From the NCBI GenBank assembly GCA_032622095.1, contig CP136064.1:36880426-36944425 (forward strand): a stretch of 64,000 bases of DNA, read 5' to 3'. This DNA is from Siphonodentalium dalli (Eukaryota > Mollusca > Scaphopoda > Gadilida > Siphonodentaliidae). The notes beneath the pieces are model-generated. The model did no database searches. It was not told where the DNA came from and saw nothing but the letters and a program-made list of their open reading frames with translations. Of this stretch, positions 50,548 to 63,044 are shown in pieces (position 1 is the first letter of the stretch; the number at the start of each line of letters is the position of its first letter). The position numbers and the translations under genes were made by a program.

Positions 50548-50795
50548 ATCAACGGGTTCTGACACTCGCACAGGAGTGGAAGGCGGGCATTGCACCATCG
50601 ACAGTTGAGGAGCCCCAACCGACCTTAAGTCAACCGGCTGGCATTGCACCCTCTTCCTATCGTTGTACCCGTAGTACAAGTCCTGAATTCAACAGACTAA
50701 GGCAATTGGAGTCTATGCAAGCACTCATTAGGACATTATGCAACTACTCTTCACAACACATATCGATATATGCAAATTCACACGGATTAATCAAG
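50548..50795 (+). CDS. Candidate internal exon of an unknown gene
   Basis: An acceptor (CACTTACAATCAG) ends at 50547, and a strong donor, AAG/GTATGT, follows at 50795/50796. Between them lie 248 nt that are open in one frame (two bases, then 82 codons: QRVLTLAQEWKAGIAPS...). The composition is protein-like, with a repeated AGIAPS, many charged residues and RLRQLESMQALIRTL as a possible helix. No family recognised, and neighbouring exons were not located, so this may be chance. Confidence 0.3.
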
Positions 50796-51745
50796 GTATG
50801 TCTCCTCCGTCGGTCCTGCTTCGGAATAGGATGGGGCTTTGCTTCTTGCTTTGGTGGCACCCACCTCACTGTGCATGAGCTCATATCAAGATCACAACTT
50901 TACAAACGCTCTTCAGCGGAATTAAGGCAATCAAAAGTGGGTTGTAGGAGAGGACTGACGGTCCCTTTCAAATCTTCCCGGGTATCACCACAAACTCCAA
51001 ACTCTCAGTACAGGCACTCAACGGCCTTGTATAATGGTAAAACAAGTTTACTTGCTTAGGGACAAATATGAGTAGGCCTACATTTATGGTTGGAACTAAA
51101 TTTGTTCAGTATATCTGTAGCACGCACCGACCAAGCCTTGTTTAAAATCTAGGGCATTCTGCGTATACCAAGAGATATATAGCTATATTTAAGTCTACAG
51201 TGGAAATAAGAATATCACTATAGTGAAAAATACATATTGTTTATTGACCACAAATATATATAATAAATAGCACATACTAAAATAATAAGATTTATAACTA
51301 TTAACAAAACGGAAATGCACAACAAATTTATCCGATATTTATATAAGTAAATACGTTCGTAATACAAATGTACCTGTAAGAATACGCCCAAACGGTTTTA
51401 CTAAAATAATAAAATAATTGCCTTAAATAATTAATTGAGATGGCGCTCTGGCAAAATTCAATTGCAACATTACATAAGTCTGACCTCATAATGAATCTTT
51501 ATTTAACATTCACGATGGACTGAGGTTTATTCTTTTAATAAATATAAACAGATCTCGAGCTCAAAACGCCTACTTTATTATTACATTGATTATTATTTAT
51601 ATTTACCGTAAGCATACCAGACAATTATCAGGAGCTCGAAATGAGCTTTTACTTTTTACAATTCTCAGATTTGAACGATATGCGCAAGTGTGTAGCTGAA
51701 TCGGCACGTACATTTATCTAATTACAAAGCAACGGACACATTAAA
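50796..51745. other. Non-coding stretch
   Basis: If the exon at 50548 is real, the left part is intron. The remainder is AT-rich with no gene recognised. Confidence 0.4.
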
Positions 51746-52087
51746 TTACATCAATACAGAACAGTCACAAAATTTCTTGACCGTATGGTTTTGAATGTTT
51801 CTGTTAGTTTGGTCAATCACCGTTGTCATCTTCTTCCAAGTGCTCTGCTCCAGAAACGCACCAACCGAATACAGTCTGAACAAAATCTCCTTGATGAAGT
51901 CTGTCTTATTGTTGTTAAGCTGTTGGCGTCCTTGTGCACCGGTGACGTTTCTGTTGAAGGTATCGCCAACAGCGAATATCTTCAGGAATAGCTTTCGTAC
52001 GAAAACACTTTGGTTCTGTCTCCCGCTCTCCCTGAACAGTCGCTGGACTGTGTCGGTTTCTATGTAACCGGGTGGATAGTCAGTCAA
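51746..52087 (-). pseudogene. Diverged BEN-domain exon fragment (copy 3)
   Basis: The open frame covers about 113 codons; its first codon is TTG, so it is part of an exon or a remnant. Residues FVRKLFLKIFAVGDTFNRNVTG, KEILFRLYS, W and DQTNRNIQNHTVKKF...SVLM align with the BEN domain and C-terminal tail of the protein at 2657-3427, at roughly one-third identity by eye. The N-terminal acidic and coiled-coil parts are absent here. An AG acceptor-like site lies just upstream on the minus strand. It is an older paralogue, not part of the recent 677-bp duplication. Could be a real terminal exon of a second gene. Confidence 0.5.
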
Positions 52088-53778
52088 ATCCGGCCTATAT
52101 TATGTGGTTGTGGTTTCACTTCTCTCTAGTTGATTCCGATAATGTATATAACTAATTCAATAGAATATCACCCGTCGTTATGTATCTTCAGGAACGATTA
52201 AGAAATGAAATTCTCATCAGATCCAAAACTTTTAGGAAAATATTATTGTCAGTTTTGAATTCGCGCAGCTATGTGCGCGAATTCAAAGTGCGCGAATTCA
52301 AAACTGAGGCGAAATATAGTACTGCGCGAATTTAAATACGAGTTAGGTACGCGGTTCCCTTATTCTGAAAACAACAGACATCATTACGATATCATAATAT
52401 CACGTTGTTGATGATAAAGTCAAATTTGATACGTTTTAGGGTGCAGCCTTTGTAACACAGCGTGCACTGTCTATGCAGCAAGCGGGCCACCATTCTGAAT
52501 GCTTTCGGAGAATGCAGTCCATTCGTAGTAGTTGCATTGATATAAAAAGTGTGACATATACCATGAATTGTTAATTTTACACTGACAATAACTGAGGGAA
52601 ATACTTTTGTTTTTGTTATTTCGGCATTTTAGTTTAGTCAACAACAATTTTTGTTTTCATTTTATTGTGCCAAATAGCACTATGATCCAGCTGATTTGGT
52701 CTAAAATACTGTGGTACAATTTGTCGTCATCCCAAACGCGGGAGCGAATATTTGGCTAAATCCGTGTTTCTGCGTAATTTAGTGCGTAGGGATACGTTTG
52801 ATAAAATAAATACAATATCTCATATCTATAGCTTTACAATGTTTATATCTACTCAAAAAGTAATCATCGCTGATGTTTTTGGTATAACTTCAATACAACA
52901 GGACCGAACTATATTGATTACATAACAACCGGGCTCAAAGGTTGGGACAATTTTTGTTTTACATTTTCTGCACCATTGCGACAATTTGAACACAATTTGT
53001 TTTCGAATACTTACAGTCGTATATACGTCGGGAAACTATATATTATATAGTACAGTACATGGTCGCTGGACAATAATTGGGTAAAATTATATTTGTTTAA
53101 TGGGGAGGGGGGTGGGACTTATCCCCCGAATTTTCGCATGTTTGGACACTTTGCCAGCCTGGCAACAATTAGTTTCTAATGCGGGAGATGATGACCTTTA
53201 ATTTGATATAAAGAAACCTTTGTTCGGACAAAGTGGAGCGAAATCGAAAACTAGAGCCATTGTGAAATTTGACCAACGGACTATCATGGCTATTTTCGCC
53301 ATCTCGCGCCGATGTTTTGGTTCTTGGCGGCCAATTTTAGGTTCTTGTCGGCCTGTGGAACCAAATATCGTTCCTATTGATTACAATTAACATGTTGGTT
53401 AGAAATCGGTTCTTACAAAGTTGGGATGTGACAGATGAGATGAGATCAGTGTCAGATGACGACCATATATCTGTAGGAATATTTATCTGTCCGGCTTAAC
53501 CAAATCGATAGTTGCCAGTGAATAAACATAAACTGGTGTGACATATCGTGAGTTTTACGTGACGATATTACGTGTATAGGTTACTGGCGCTGAAGGAGAC
53601 ATTCTCACATAAATAAGTGTTTAAGAGTATGTACATGTTTGGACACTGTGCTGAAGGATAGGCTCTACGCGGTATATAATCACGTGATCGGTGTACCGGT
53701 ATAGGATACTCCCGGCTCATCTGCCAGCATATATTTGGACAGCAGGTTTGTCTTTTTCTTTATGCTCCTACTTCGCTC
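52088..53778. other. Non-coding stretch
   Basis: A short inverted repeat (CAGTTTTGAATTCGCGCA at 52250-52267 against 52289-52306), with an extra GCGCGAATTCAAA between the arms, may form a hairpin. A G-rich patch lies at about 53101-53114. No gene recognised. Confidence 0.45.
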
Positions 53779-54295
53779 TTAAAGGCACGGGCGGCGTTCG
53801 TTGCAGAAATATTCACATTTGTTCAAATCGTCATCAACAGAAGGAATATTAAAATATATATAATTTTGTTCATATATGAGAAACATAATCAGCGCGTAAA
53901 TAGTATACTGTCAAGACGTACGATGATGTACGTATACAAAAGCCTGCTCGTGTTTCAGAAGTTTTGCTTCTGTTTACATAACACAGCGCTATTTTATTGG
54001 TTAATCACACACAAATGATATAAACGCTCTTTATTATTTCCATATCAGGAAAACAGTAATAAATAACGCTTTGTGTTTATCGGATCCGGATCTAAGCTAG
54101 GTTCTGTAACGTTTTTTGCTTTTGTTTACATAACAAAGGAAACAACATTTGACAATATCATACTGTTTATGCCATATTTCTGATTTAAGAACAAGGTCTG
54201 TCTATATTTTACTATTATTTCTGTTTATGGCGGTTTTTGACGGAGGTGAATATTTTAACAGCAATACCCACCGCCAACGTCGCCCGTATCTTTAA
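53779..54295. mobile_element. Kolobok-like TTAA MITE, full-length copy
   Basis: It begins TTAAAGGCACGGGCGGCGTT and ends CGTCGCCCGTATCTTTAA, an imperfect terminal inverted repeat flanked by TTAA. The halves are partly inverted copies of each other (GCTTCTGTTTACATAACA against GCTTTTGTTTACATAACA in one orientation; AAACGCTCTTT near the centre). No coding capacity. TTAA target sites and TTAAAGG termini are typical of Kolobok/T2-type MITEs. Partial copies lie at 3570-4000 and 45127-45417. Confidence 0.7.
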
Positions 54296-54660
54296 TGCAT
54301 ATTTTGAAGGTCTCATTGAACTTATGAACATTGTGGTGATTTATCTCTGACAAAATGGTTATACATACTGCATAGTTACAAGTTCGCGAAAATCCAATTT
54401 TAATGTGGACACAAAATGACTCGAACGATCATTTTGCTCACACGTGTTGGACTATTCGGGACTTGCCATACGATATATGTGTACATTATACTGATGCATT
54501 AAATTTCAACATGTTTATGTGAAATAAACGAACGGCGATCTTGAACTAGAATGTGTATGATTGTAGTAATGGCGGTCACTCCAGGGCACCCCTTGCCCGA
54601 CGGGCACTCTGAGCCATGGCCCAGAGTGCCCGTCGCGCAAGGGGGTATACTCTCTAAAAA
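54296..54660. other. Non-coding spacer with a GC-rich hairpin
   Basis: 54589-54611 (CCCCTTGCCCGACGGGCAC...) and 54622-54644 are reverse complements with one mismatch around a ten-base loop. This GC-rich hairpin stands out in AT-rich DNA. No gene present. Confidence 0.7.
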
Positions 54661-55030
54661 CACTGTGTAGAAACGCTACACACTTTGTACACATATATGT
54701 GTAACATCTGCTCCCCAACAATTATGTGTAGAAACTGTAGAGCAATTTTTGGTACACACAGTATGTGTTGCTCTATACACACATATATGTGTAGCCGCTA
54801 TACACTTATGTGTAGTAAAAGTTGGTAGACAGTTACTACACAGTTAGTACACAGATAATACACAGTTAGTGTGTACTTTATTTATACACATTTGTGTACA
54901 TAGTACACAGTAGTGTGTACTTTATTTATACACATCTGCGTAACAACCTACACAATTTTGTAGTATATAGTATCCAGTATTGTGCATATTTGGTACACAC
55001 ACTGTGTACCAACTAATCTATACACTTTAT
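54661..55030. mobile_element. Left end of a third CACTG-type transposon
   Basis: It starts CACTGTGTAGAAACGC, and the next ~360 bp are filled with direct and inverted copies of TACACA/TGTGTA (such as ACACATATATGTGT), exactly the layout of the left ends of elements 1 and 2 with a different motif. A matching right end was not found before 64000. At the ~2.9-kb length of the other two it would fall inside the minisatellite at 55955-57904, so the right part may have been lost or displaced. Confidence 0.5.
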
Positions 55031-55338
55031 GTGTAATAAATTTACATGCATTCTTTTTGCTAATATTGGACATTTTTTGGTGATGTAGCAACTGTAATGT
55101 CGAATCAGAATCACATGGTTGAGGCCACTGAATTTAAGCCATCACAGTAAGAATGTTTGATATTGAAAGCGATAATTATTAGCCAAAACAAATCATGAAA
55201 AACATGCTATCATATGTTATATATGCTGAATGGACCTCATATTACATTGGCATTTACATGTACTGGTATAATAATTTGCAATGACAATGAAATGGGCAAG
55301 AAAAGTTTAACTCACTATTTTTTAAATTATTAATTGCT

Positions 55339-55443
55339 TTAAGCCAGCATTGAAGCCACTTCTTCAATTGACATGGCACGGGGATCTTTGGATTGACTCC
55401 AAGCCACATCTCCCGTGTCAATGACATGAAGATCTTTCAAAAA
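55339..55443 (-). pseudogene. Exon-like coding fragment A (minus strand)
   Basis: A minus-strand acceptor (TTTCATTCTCAG) at 55444 precedes 34 open codons (FLKDLHVIDTGDVAWSQ, then PRAMSIEEVASMLA) and a TAA. Fragment B (55648-55763) encodes a related sequence, so the reading frame has been conserved between copies. No family recognised. Confidence 0.35.
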
Positions 55444-55647
55444 CTGAGAATGAAAGTATCATATTGATAAATTTTGTTGAGAAAACACAGCAATGTCAGA
55501 AAAATGTTACCCAGAATAAAATCCCGAGGTATGTGCTATTAGATATACATCCAGCATGCTTAATTGATCGAACATAACCCATAGTTGGCATTGTCATTTG
55601 CCTGTAAAATAAATTGGCAATTAAACAATTATATTGAACCGGAAAAG

Positions 55648-55763
55648 TTAGATGCACTCAAGTTTATATTTTAATTGCTTGCATCCAGGATAAGGCATCG
55701 AAGTCACCTCTTCAATTGACAGGGTATGAGGATCTTTGGGATGACTCCAAGTATCCATAAATA
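55648..55763 (-). pseudogene. Exon-like coding fragment B (minus strand)
   Basis: A minus-strand acceptor-like CAG at 55764-55766 precedes an open stretch (FMDTWSHPKDPHTLSIEEV, then TSMPYPGCKQLKYKLECI) ending in TAA. The core W-S-x-x-K-D-P-x-x-x-S-I-E-E-V matches fragment A, indicating a duplicated terminal exon. Both lie between the third CACTG end and the minisatellite, so they may be captured or host exons. Confidence 0.3.
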
Positions 55764-55954
55764 CTGTTTGTCATCCACCTTGAATGGGAAAATACAACTC
55801 ATGGCATTTTGGAGCTACATATAGTAACATATCATTACTGTATGGTAGACCTCTGCTTCCTTATATAGCACATTTTATATCTGATTATGTAGTCATCCTG
55901 ATAAAATAAATATATGAAGTCAGAATTTTAAATTATTTTTTATGTATGTCATGG

Positions 55955-57904
55955 TTTTATATTAATGTGTGTCCCGTCATGGTCATGGTGGTGATTTATA
56001 TTAATGTGTGTACCATCATGGTCATGGTGGTGATTTATATTAATGTATGTACCATCATGGTCATGGTGGTGATTTATATTAATGTATGTACCATCATGGT
56101 CATGGTGGTGATATATATTAATGTATGTACCGTCATGGTCATGGTGGTGATTTATATTAATGTATGTACCGTCATGGTCATGGTTGTGATTTATATTAAT
56201 GTATGTACCGTCGTGGTCATGGTGGTGATTTATATTAATGTATGTACCGTCATGGTCATGGTTGTGATACATATGAATGTATGTACCATCATGGTCATGG
56301 TGGTGATTTATATTAATGTACGTACCATCATGGTCATGGTGGTGATTTATATTAATGTATGTACCGTCATGGTCATGGTGGTGATTTATATTAATGTATG
56401 TACCATCATGGTCATGGTGGTGATTTATATTAATGTATGTACCATCATGGTCATGGTGGTGATATATATTAATGTATGTACCGTCATGGTCATGGTGGTG
56501 ATTTATATTAATGTATGTACCGTCATGATCATGGTGGTGATTTATATTAATGTATGTATCGTCATGGTCATGGTGGTGATTTATATTAATGTATGTACCG
56601 TCATGGTCATGGTGGTGATATATATTAATGTATGTACCGTCATGGTCATGGTTGTGATTTATATTAATGTATGTACCATCATGGTCATGGTGGTGATTTA
56701 TATTAATGTATGTACCGTCATAGTCATGGTGGTGATTTATATTAATGTATGTACCGTCATGGTCATGGTGGTGATTTATATTAATGTATGTACCGTCATG
56801 GTCATGGTGGTGATTTATATTAATGTATGTACCGTCATGGTCATGGTGGTGATATATATTAATGGATGTACCATCATGGACATGGTGGTGATTTATATTA
56901 ATGTATGTACCGTCATGGTCATGGTGGTGATTTATATTAATGTATGTACCGTCATAGTCATGGTGGTGATTTATATTAATGTATGTACCGTCATGGTCAT
57001 GGTGGTGATTTATATTAATGTATGTACCATCATGTTCATGGTTGTGATACATATTAATGTATGTACCGTCATGGTCATGGTGGTGATTTATATTAATGTA
57101 TGTACCGTCATGGTCATGGTGGTGATTTATATTAATGTATGTACCATCATGTTCATGGTTGTGAGACATATTAATGTATGTACCGTCATGGTCATGGTGG
57201 TGATTATATTAATGTATGTACCGTCATGGTCATGGTGGTGATTTATATTAATGTATGTACCGTCATGGTCATGGTGGTGATATATATTAATGTATGTACC
57301 GTCATGGTCATGGTGGTGATATATATTAATGTATGTACCATCATGGTCATGGTGGTGATATATATTAATGTATGTACCGTCATGGTCATGGTGGTGATTT
57401 ATATTAATGTATGTACCGTCATGGTCATGGTGGTGATTTATATTAATGTATGTACCGTCATGGTCATGGTTGTGATACATATTAATGTATGTACCATCAT
57501 GGTCATGGTGGTGATTTATATTAATGTGTGTACCATCATGGTCATGGTGGTGATTTATATTAATGTATGTACCGTCATGGTCATGGTGGTGATTTATATT
57601 AATGTATGTACCATCATGGTCATGGTGGTGATTTATATTAATGTATGTACCATCATGGCCATGGTGGTGATATATATTAATGTATGTACCGTCATGTTCA
57701 TGGTGGAGATTTATATTAATGTATGTACCGTCATGGTCATGGTGGTGATTTATATTAATGTATGTACCATCATGGCCATGGTGGTGATTTATATTAATGT
57801 ATGTACCGTCATGGTCAAGGTGGTGATTTATATTAATGTATGTACCATCATGTTCATGGTTGTGATACATATTAATGTATGTACCGTCATGGTCATGGTG
57901 GTGA
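55955..57904. repeat. 39-bp minisatellite array A (about 50 units)
   Basis: The unit reads CATGGTCATGGTGGTGATTT then ATATTAATGTATGTACCGT. Because 39 is a multiple of 3 and the unit has no stops in several frames, both strands give long frames (plus VMVMVVIYINVCT, minus HHHDHDGTYININ). One unit near 57200 lacks a T and shifts the frame. Recurrent variants (TGTTCATGGTTGTGATACAT) are scattered. The long ORFs are products of the repeat, not evidence of a gene. Confidence 0.95.
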
Positions 57905-59060
57905 TTATATTAATTTACACCATGCACCGAAAACATCTCTCCAGAATGGATTTGCGAACTTGTTTGTTTGCTTTGCAATATAACTTGAATGGTACGTGAG
58001 AAATAGTTGGTAGTTTAAGAATGATGTAGTGTTACACAATGAAGCCCATTTTGATTGTTTGCAAACCAAGCGTCGTATCCAGGTAATTTCCATGGCATTA
58101 TCAAAGTTTTCAACATTAATCATCTTCAAACCTCCGTGCATATGATCGGCACATAATTGTTTTCTTTTTATTCGATCGCGTTTGGAATTCCAAATGAAAT
58201 TATATAAACAGGTATTTAGGGCTTTAAAAAAAGTTGTACCTGGACTTGGTAGAGTTATAAATAGGTGTGTCAATTTCGGTAAGATGAGGGATTTGACAAC
58301 GGTTATTCTACCTAAAGGGGTCAGGAGTCTGTGTTTCCAAATTTGTGTGGTCTTTTCTATATCTTCGAGTTTATAATTGTAGTTTATATTCATGTTTGTT
58401 AAATCAGTGTCGAAGTGTATACCTAGACAATTGAAAGTGTTTACAGTGGACAGGTTTAAATCTATAAGAACATGCCGTATTTTATTTGGTGACCCTATCC
58501 CTATCCATGCTGATTGACATTTTTCAGGATTTATGCGCAGACCCGATACCCGAGCAAATTCGTCAAGTGTTAAGTACGATTCACGTAGACTTTTTTCAGA
58601 ACCATCAAGAATGAGCGTCGTGTCGTCCGCATATTGTGTTATTTTGTACTCTGAACCGCCGAGGATAATCCCTTTAATTGTATTGTTTTGGCGTATCATT
58701 AGCCCCAAGACTTCTGCGCAGATGAGAAAAATATACGGTGATATTGGGTCACCCTGGCGGCAGCCTCTCCCTAACAAAAAGCTCTGAGAAATATGACCAT
58801 TAATCAGAATAGATGAGCTTGCATTATCGTACAAAATTGATAGCCACTTCTTTATGGTATCTCCAAAATTAAAAAGGTCAAGACATTTTCTTATAAATGA
58901 CCAGGAAACAGTGCCAAACGCTTTTTCAAAATCGATAAGGAGTAGTAGACCAGATTTATTTTCTTGCTTTGTCCTGTGAATTATGTCATATAATAATCGG
59001 GTGTTGTCTCCTATATACCTACCAGCTAAAAACCCAGTTTGATCGGGATTGATTATAGAT
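57905..59060 (-). pseudogene. L1-like reverse transcriptase fragment, copy 1, fused to minisatellite
   Basis: The minus-strand frame enters from array B without a stop: minisatellite codons run to NINQ, then RT sequence begins (SIINPDQTGFLAGRYIGDN). It continues through LIDFEKAFGTVSW (canonical second Asp replaced by Gly), RGCRQGDPISPYIF, YADDTTLIL, LLTPLGRITVVKSL, YNFIWNSKRDR and HGGLKMINVENFDNAM, and ends AWCKLI at the edge of array A. Motifs fit the L1-like RT fold from about motif 2 through the thumb. The endonuclease, N-terminal RT and the element's C-terminus are missing. The frame is intact, so the fused ORF spans 57905-59848. Confidence 0.85.
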
Positions 59061-62000
59061 TGATTTATATTAATGTATGTACCGTCATGGTCATGGTGGT
59101 GATATATATTAATGTATGTACCGTCATGATCATGGTGGTGATTTATATTAATGTATGTACCATCATGGTCATGGTGGTGATTTATATTAATGTATGTACC
59201 GTCATGGTCATGGTGGTGATATATATTAATGTATGTACCGTCATGGTCATGGTGGTGATTTATATTAATGTATGTACCGTCATGGTCATGGTGGTGATTT
59301 ATATTAATGTATGTACCGTCATGGTCATGGTGGTGATTTATATTAATGTATGTACCATCATGTTCATGGTTGTGATACATATTAATGTATGTACCATCAT
59401 GTTCATGGTTGTGATACATATTAATGTATGTACCGTCTTGGTCATGGCGGTGATTTATATTAATGTATGTACCATCATGGTCATGGTGGTGATTTATATT
59501 AATGTATGTACCATCATGGTCATGGTGGTGATATATATTAATGTATGTACCGTCATGGTCATGGTGGTGATTTATATTAATGTATGTACCATCATGTTCA
59601 TGGTTGTGATACATATTACTGTATGTACCATCATGTTCATGGTTGTGATACATATTAATGTATGTACCGTCTTGGTCATGGCGGTGATTTATATTAATGT
59701 ATGTACCATCATGGTCATGGTGGTGATTTATATTAATGTATGTACCATCATGGTCATGGCGGTGATATATATTAATGTATGTACCGTCATGGTCATGGTG
59801 GTGATTTATATTAATGTATGTACCGTCATGGTCATGGTTGTGATACATATTAATGTATGTACCATCATGGTCATGGTGGTGATTTATATTAATGTATGTA
59901 CCGTCATGGTCATGGTGGTGATTTATATTAATGTATGTACCGTCATGGTCATGGAGGTGATTTATATTAATGTATGTACCATCATGGTCATGGTGGTGAT
60001 TTATATTAATGTATGTACCATCATGGTCATGGTGGTGATATATATTAATGTATGTACCGTCATGGTCATGGTGGTGATTTATATTAATGTATGTACCGTC
60101 ATGGTCATGGTGGTGATTTATATTAATGTATGTACCATCATGGTCATGGTGGTGATTTATATTAATGTATGTACCGCCATGGTCATGGTGGTGATATATA
60201 TTAATGTATGTACCGTCATGGTCATGGTGGTGATTTATATTAATGTATGTACCATCATGGTCATGGTGGTGATTTATATTAATGTATGTACCGTCATGGT
60301 CATGGTGGTGATATATATTAATGTATGTACCGTCATGGTCATGGTGGTGATTTATATTAATGTATGTACCGTCATGGTCATGGTGGTGATTTATATTAAT
60401 GTATGTACCATCATGGTCATGGTGGTGATTTATATTAATGTATGTACCATCATGGTCATGGTGGTGATATATATTAATGTATGTACCGTCATGTTCATGG
60501 TGGAGATTTATATTAATGTATGTACCGTCATGGTCATGGTGGTGATTTATATTAATGTATGTACCATCATGGCCATGGTGGTGATTTATATTAATGTATG
60601 TACCGTCATGGTTATGGTTGTGATATATATTAATGTATGTACCGTCATGGTCATGGTGGTGATTTATATTAATGTATGTACCATCATGGTCATGGTTGTG
60701 ATATATATTAATGTATGTACCATCATGGTCATGGTGGTGATTTATATTAATGTATGTACCGTCATGGTCATGGTGGTGATTTATATTAATGTATGTACCG
60801 TCATGGTCATGGTGGTTCTTTTATATTAATGTGTGTCCCGTCATGGTCATGGTGGTGATTTATATTAATGTGTGTACCATCATGGTCATGGTGGTGATTT
60901 ATATTAATGTATGTACCATCATGGTCATGGTTGTGATATATATTAATGTATGTACCATCATGGTCATGGTGGTGATTTATATTAATGTATGTACCGTCAT
61001 GGTCATGGTGGTGATTTATATTAATGTATGTACCGTCATGGTCATGGTGGTGATATATATTAATGTATGTACCGTCATGGTCATGGTGGTGATTTATATT
61101 AATGTATGTATCATCATGCTCATGGTGGTGATTTATATTAATGTATGTTACCATCAAGGTCATGGTGGTGATATATATTAATGTATGTACCGTCATGGTC
61201 ATGGTGGTTATTTATATTAATGTATGTACCGTCATGGTCATGGTGGTTATTTATATTAATGTATGTACCGTCATGGTCATGGTGTTGATTTATATTAATG
61301 TATGTACCGTCATGGTCATGGTGGTGATTTATATTAATGTATGTACCATCATGTTCATGGTTGTGATACATATTAATGTATGTACCGTCTTGGTCATGGT
61401 GGTGATTTATATTAATGTATGTACCATCATGGCCATGGTGGTGATATATATTAATGTATGTACCGTCATGGTCATGGTGGTGATATATATTAATGTATGT
61501 ACCGCCATGGTCATGGTGGTGATTTATAATAATGTATGTACCGTCATGGTCATGGTGGTGATTTATATTAATGTATGTACCGTCATGGTCATGGCTGTGA
61601 TTTATATTAATGTATGTACCATCATGGTCATGGTGGTGATTTATATTAATGTATGTACCGTCATGGTCATGGTGGTGATTTATATTAATGTATGTACCAT
61701 CATGGTCATGGTGGTGATTTATATTAATGTATGTACCATCATGGTCATGGTGGTGATATATTAATGTATGTACCGTCATGGTCATGGTGGTGATTTATAT
61801 TAATGTACGTACCGTCATGGTCATGGTGGTGATTTATATTAATGTATGTACCATCATGGTCATGGTGGTGATTTATATTAATGTATGTACCGTCATGGTC
61901 ATGGTGGTTATTTATATTAATGTATGTACCTTCATGGTCATGGTGTTGATTTATATTAATGTATGTACCGTCATGGTCATGGTGGTGATTTATATTAATG

Positions 62001-63044
62001 TACGTACCGTCATGGTCATGGTGGTGATTTATATTAATGTATGTACCATCATGGTCATGGTGGTGATTTATATTAATGTATGTACCGTCATGGTCATGGT
62101 GGTTATTTATATTAATGTATGTACCGTCATGGTCATGGTGTTGATTTATATTAATGTATGTACCGTCATGGTCATGGTGGTGATTTATATTAATGTATGT
62201 ACCATCATGTTCATGGTTGTGATACATATTAATGTATGTACCGTCTTGGTCATGGTGGTGATTTATATTAATGTATGTACCATCATGGCCATGGTGGTGA
62301 TATATATTAATGTATGTACCGTCATGGTCATGGTGGTGATATATATTAATGTATGTACCGCCATGGTCATGGTGGTGATTTATATTAATGTATGTACCGT
62401 CATGGTCATGGTGGTGATTTATATTAATGTATGTACCGTCATGGTCATGGCTGTGATTTATATTAATGTATGTACCATCATGGTCATGGTGGTGATTTAT
62501 ATTAATGTATGTACCGTCATGGTCATGGTGGTGATTTATATTAATGTATGTACCATCATGGTCATGGTGGTGATTTATATTAATGTATGTACCATCATGG
62601 TCATGGTGGTGATATATTAATGTATGTACCGTCATGGTCATGGTGGTGATTTATATTAATGTACGTACCGTCATGGTCATGGTGGTGATTTATATTAATG
62701 TATGTACCATCATGGTCATGGTGGTGATTTATATGAATGTATGTACCGTCATGGTCATGGTGGTGATATATATTAATGTATGTACCATCATGGTCATGGT
62801 GGTGATTTATATTAATGTATGTGCCATCATGGTCATGGTGGTGATTTATATTAATGTATGTACCGTCATGGTCATGGTGGTGATATATATTAATGTATGT
62901 ACCGTCATGGTCATGGTGGTGATTTATATTAATGTATGTACCGTCATGGTCAAGGTGGTGATTTATATTAATGTATGTACCATCATGTTCATGGTTGTGA
63001 TACATATTAATGTATGTACCGTCATGGTCATGGTGGTGATTATA
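59061..63044. repeat. 39-bp minisatellite array B (about 102 units)
   Basis: The same 39-bp unit as array A. It contains a higher-order repeat of about 856 bp (21 units of 39 plus one of 37): the 37-bp unit (GGTGATATATTAATG) occurs near 61754 and 62610, and the rare ACCGCCATGG occurs at 61501 and 62357. The right end (about 62930-63044) is identical to the right end of array A, including a final unit missing one T. Confidence 0.95.

Noticed and set aside
55955-63044. CRISPR-like periodic repeat
   Set aside because: Units are contiguous with no spacers, and everything else in the window is metazoan.
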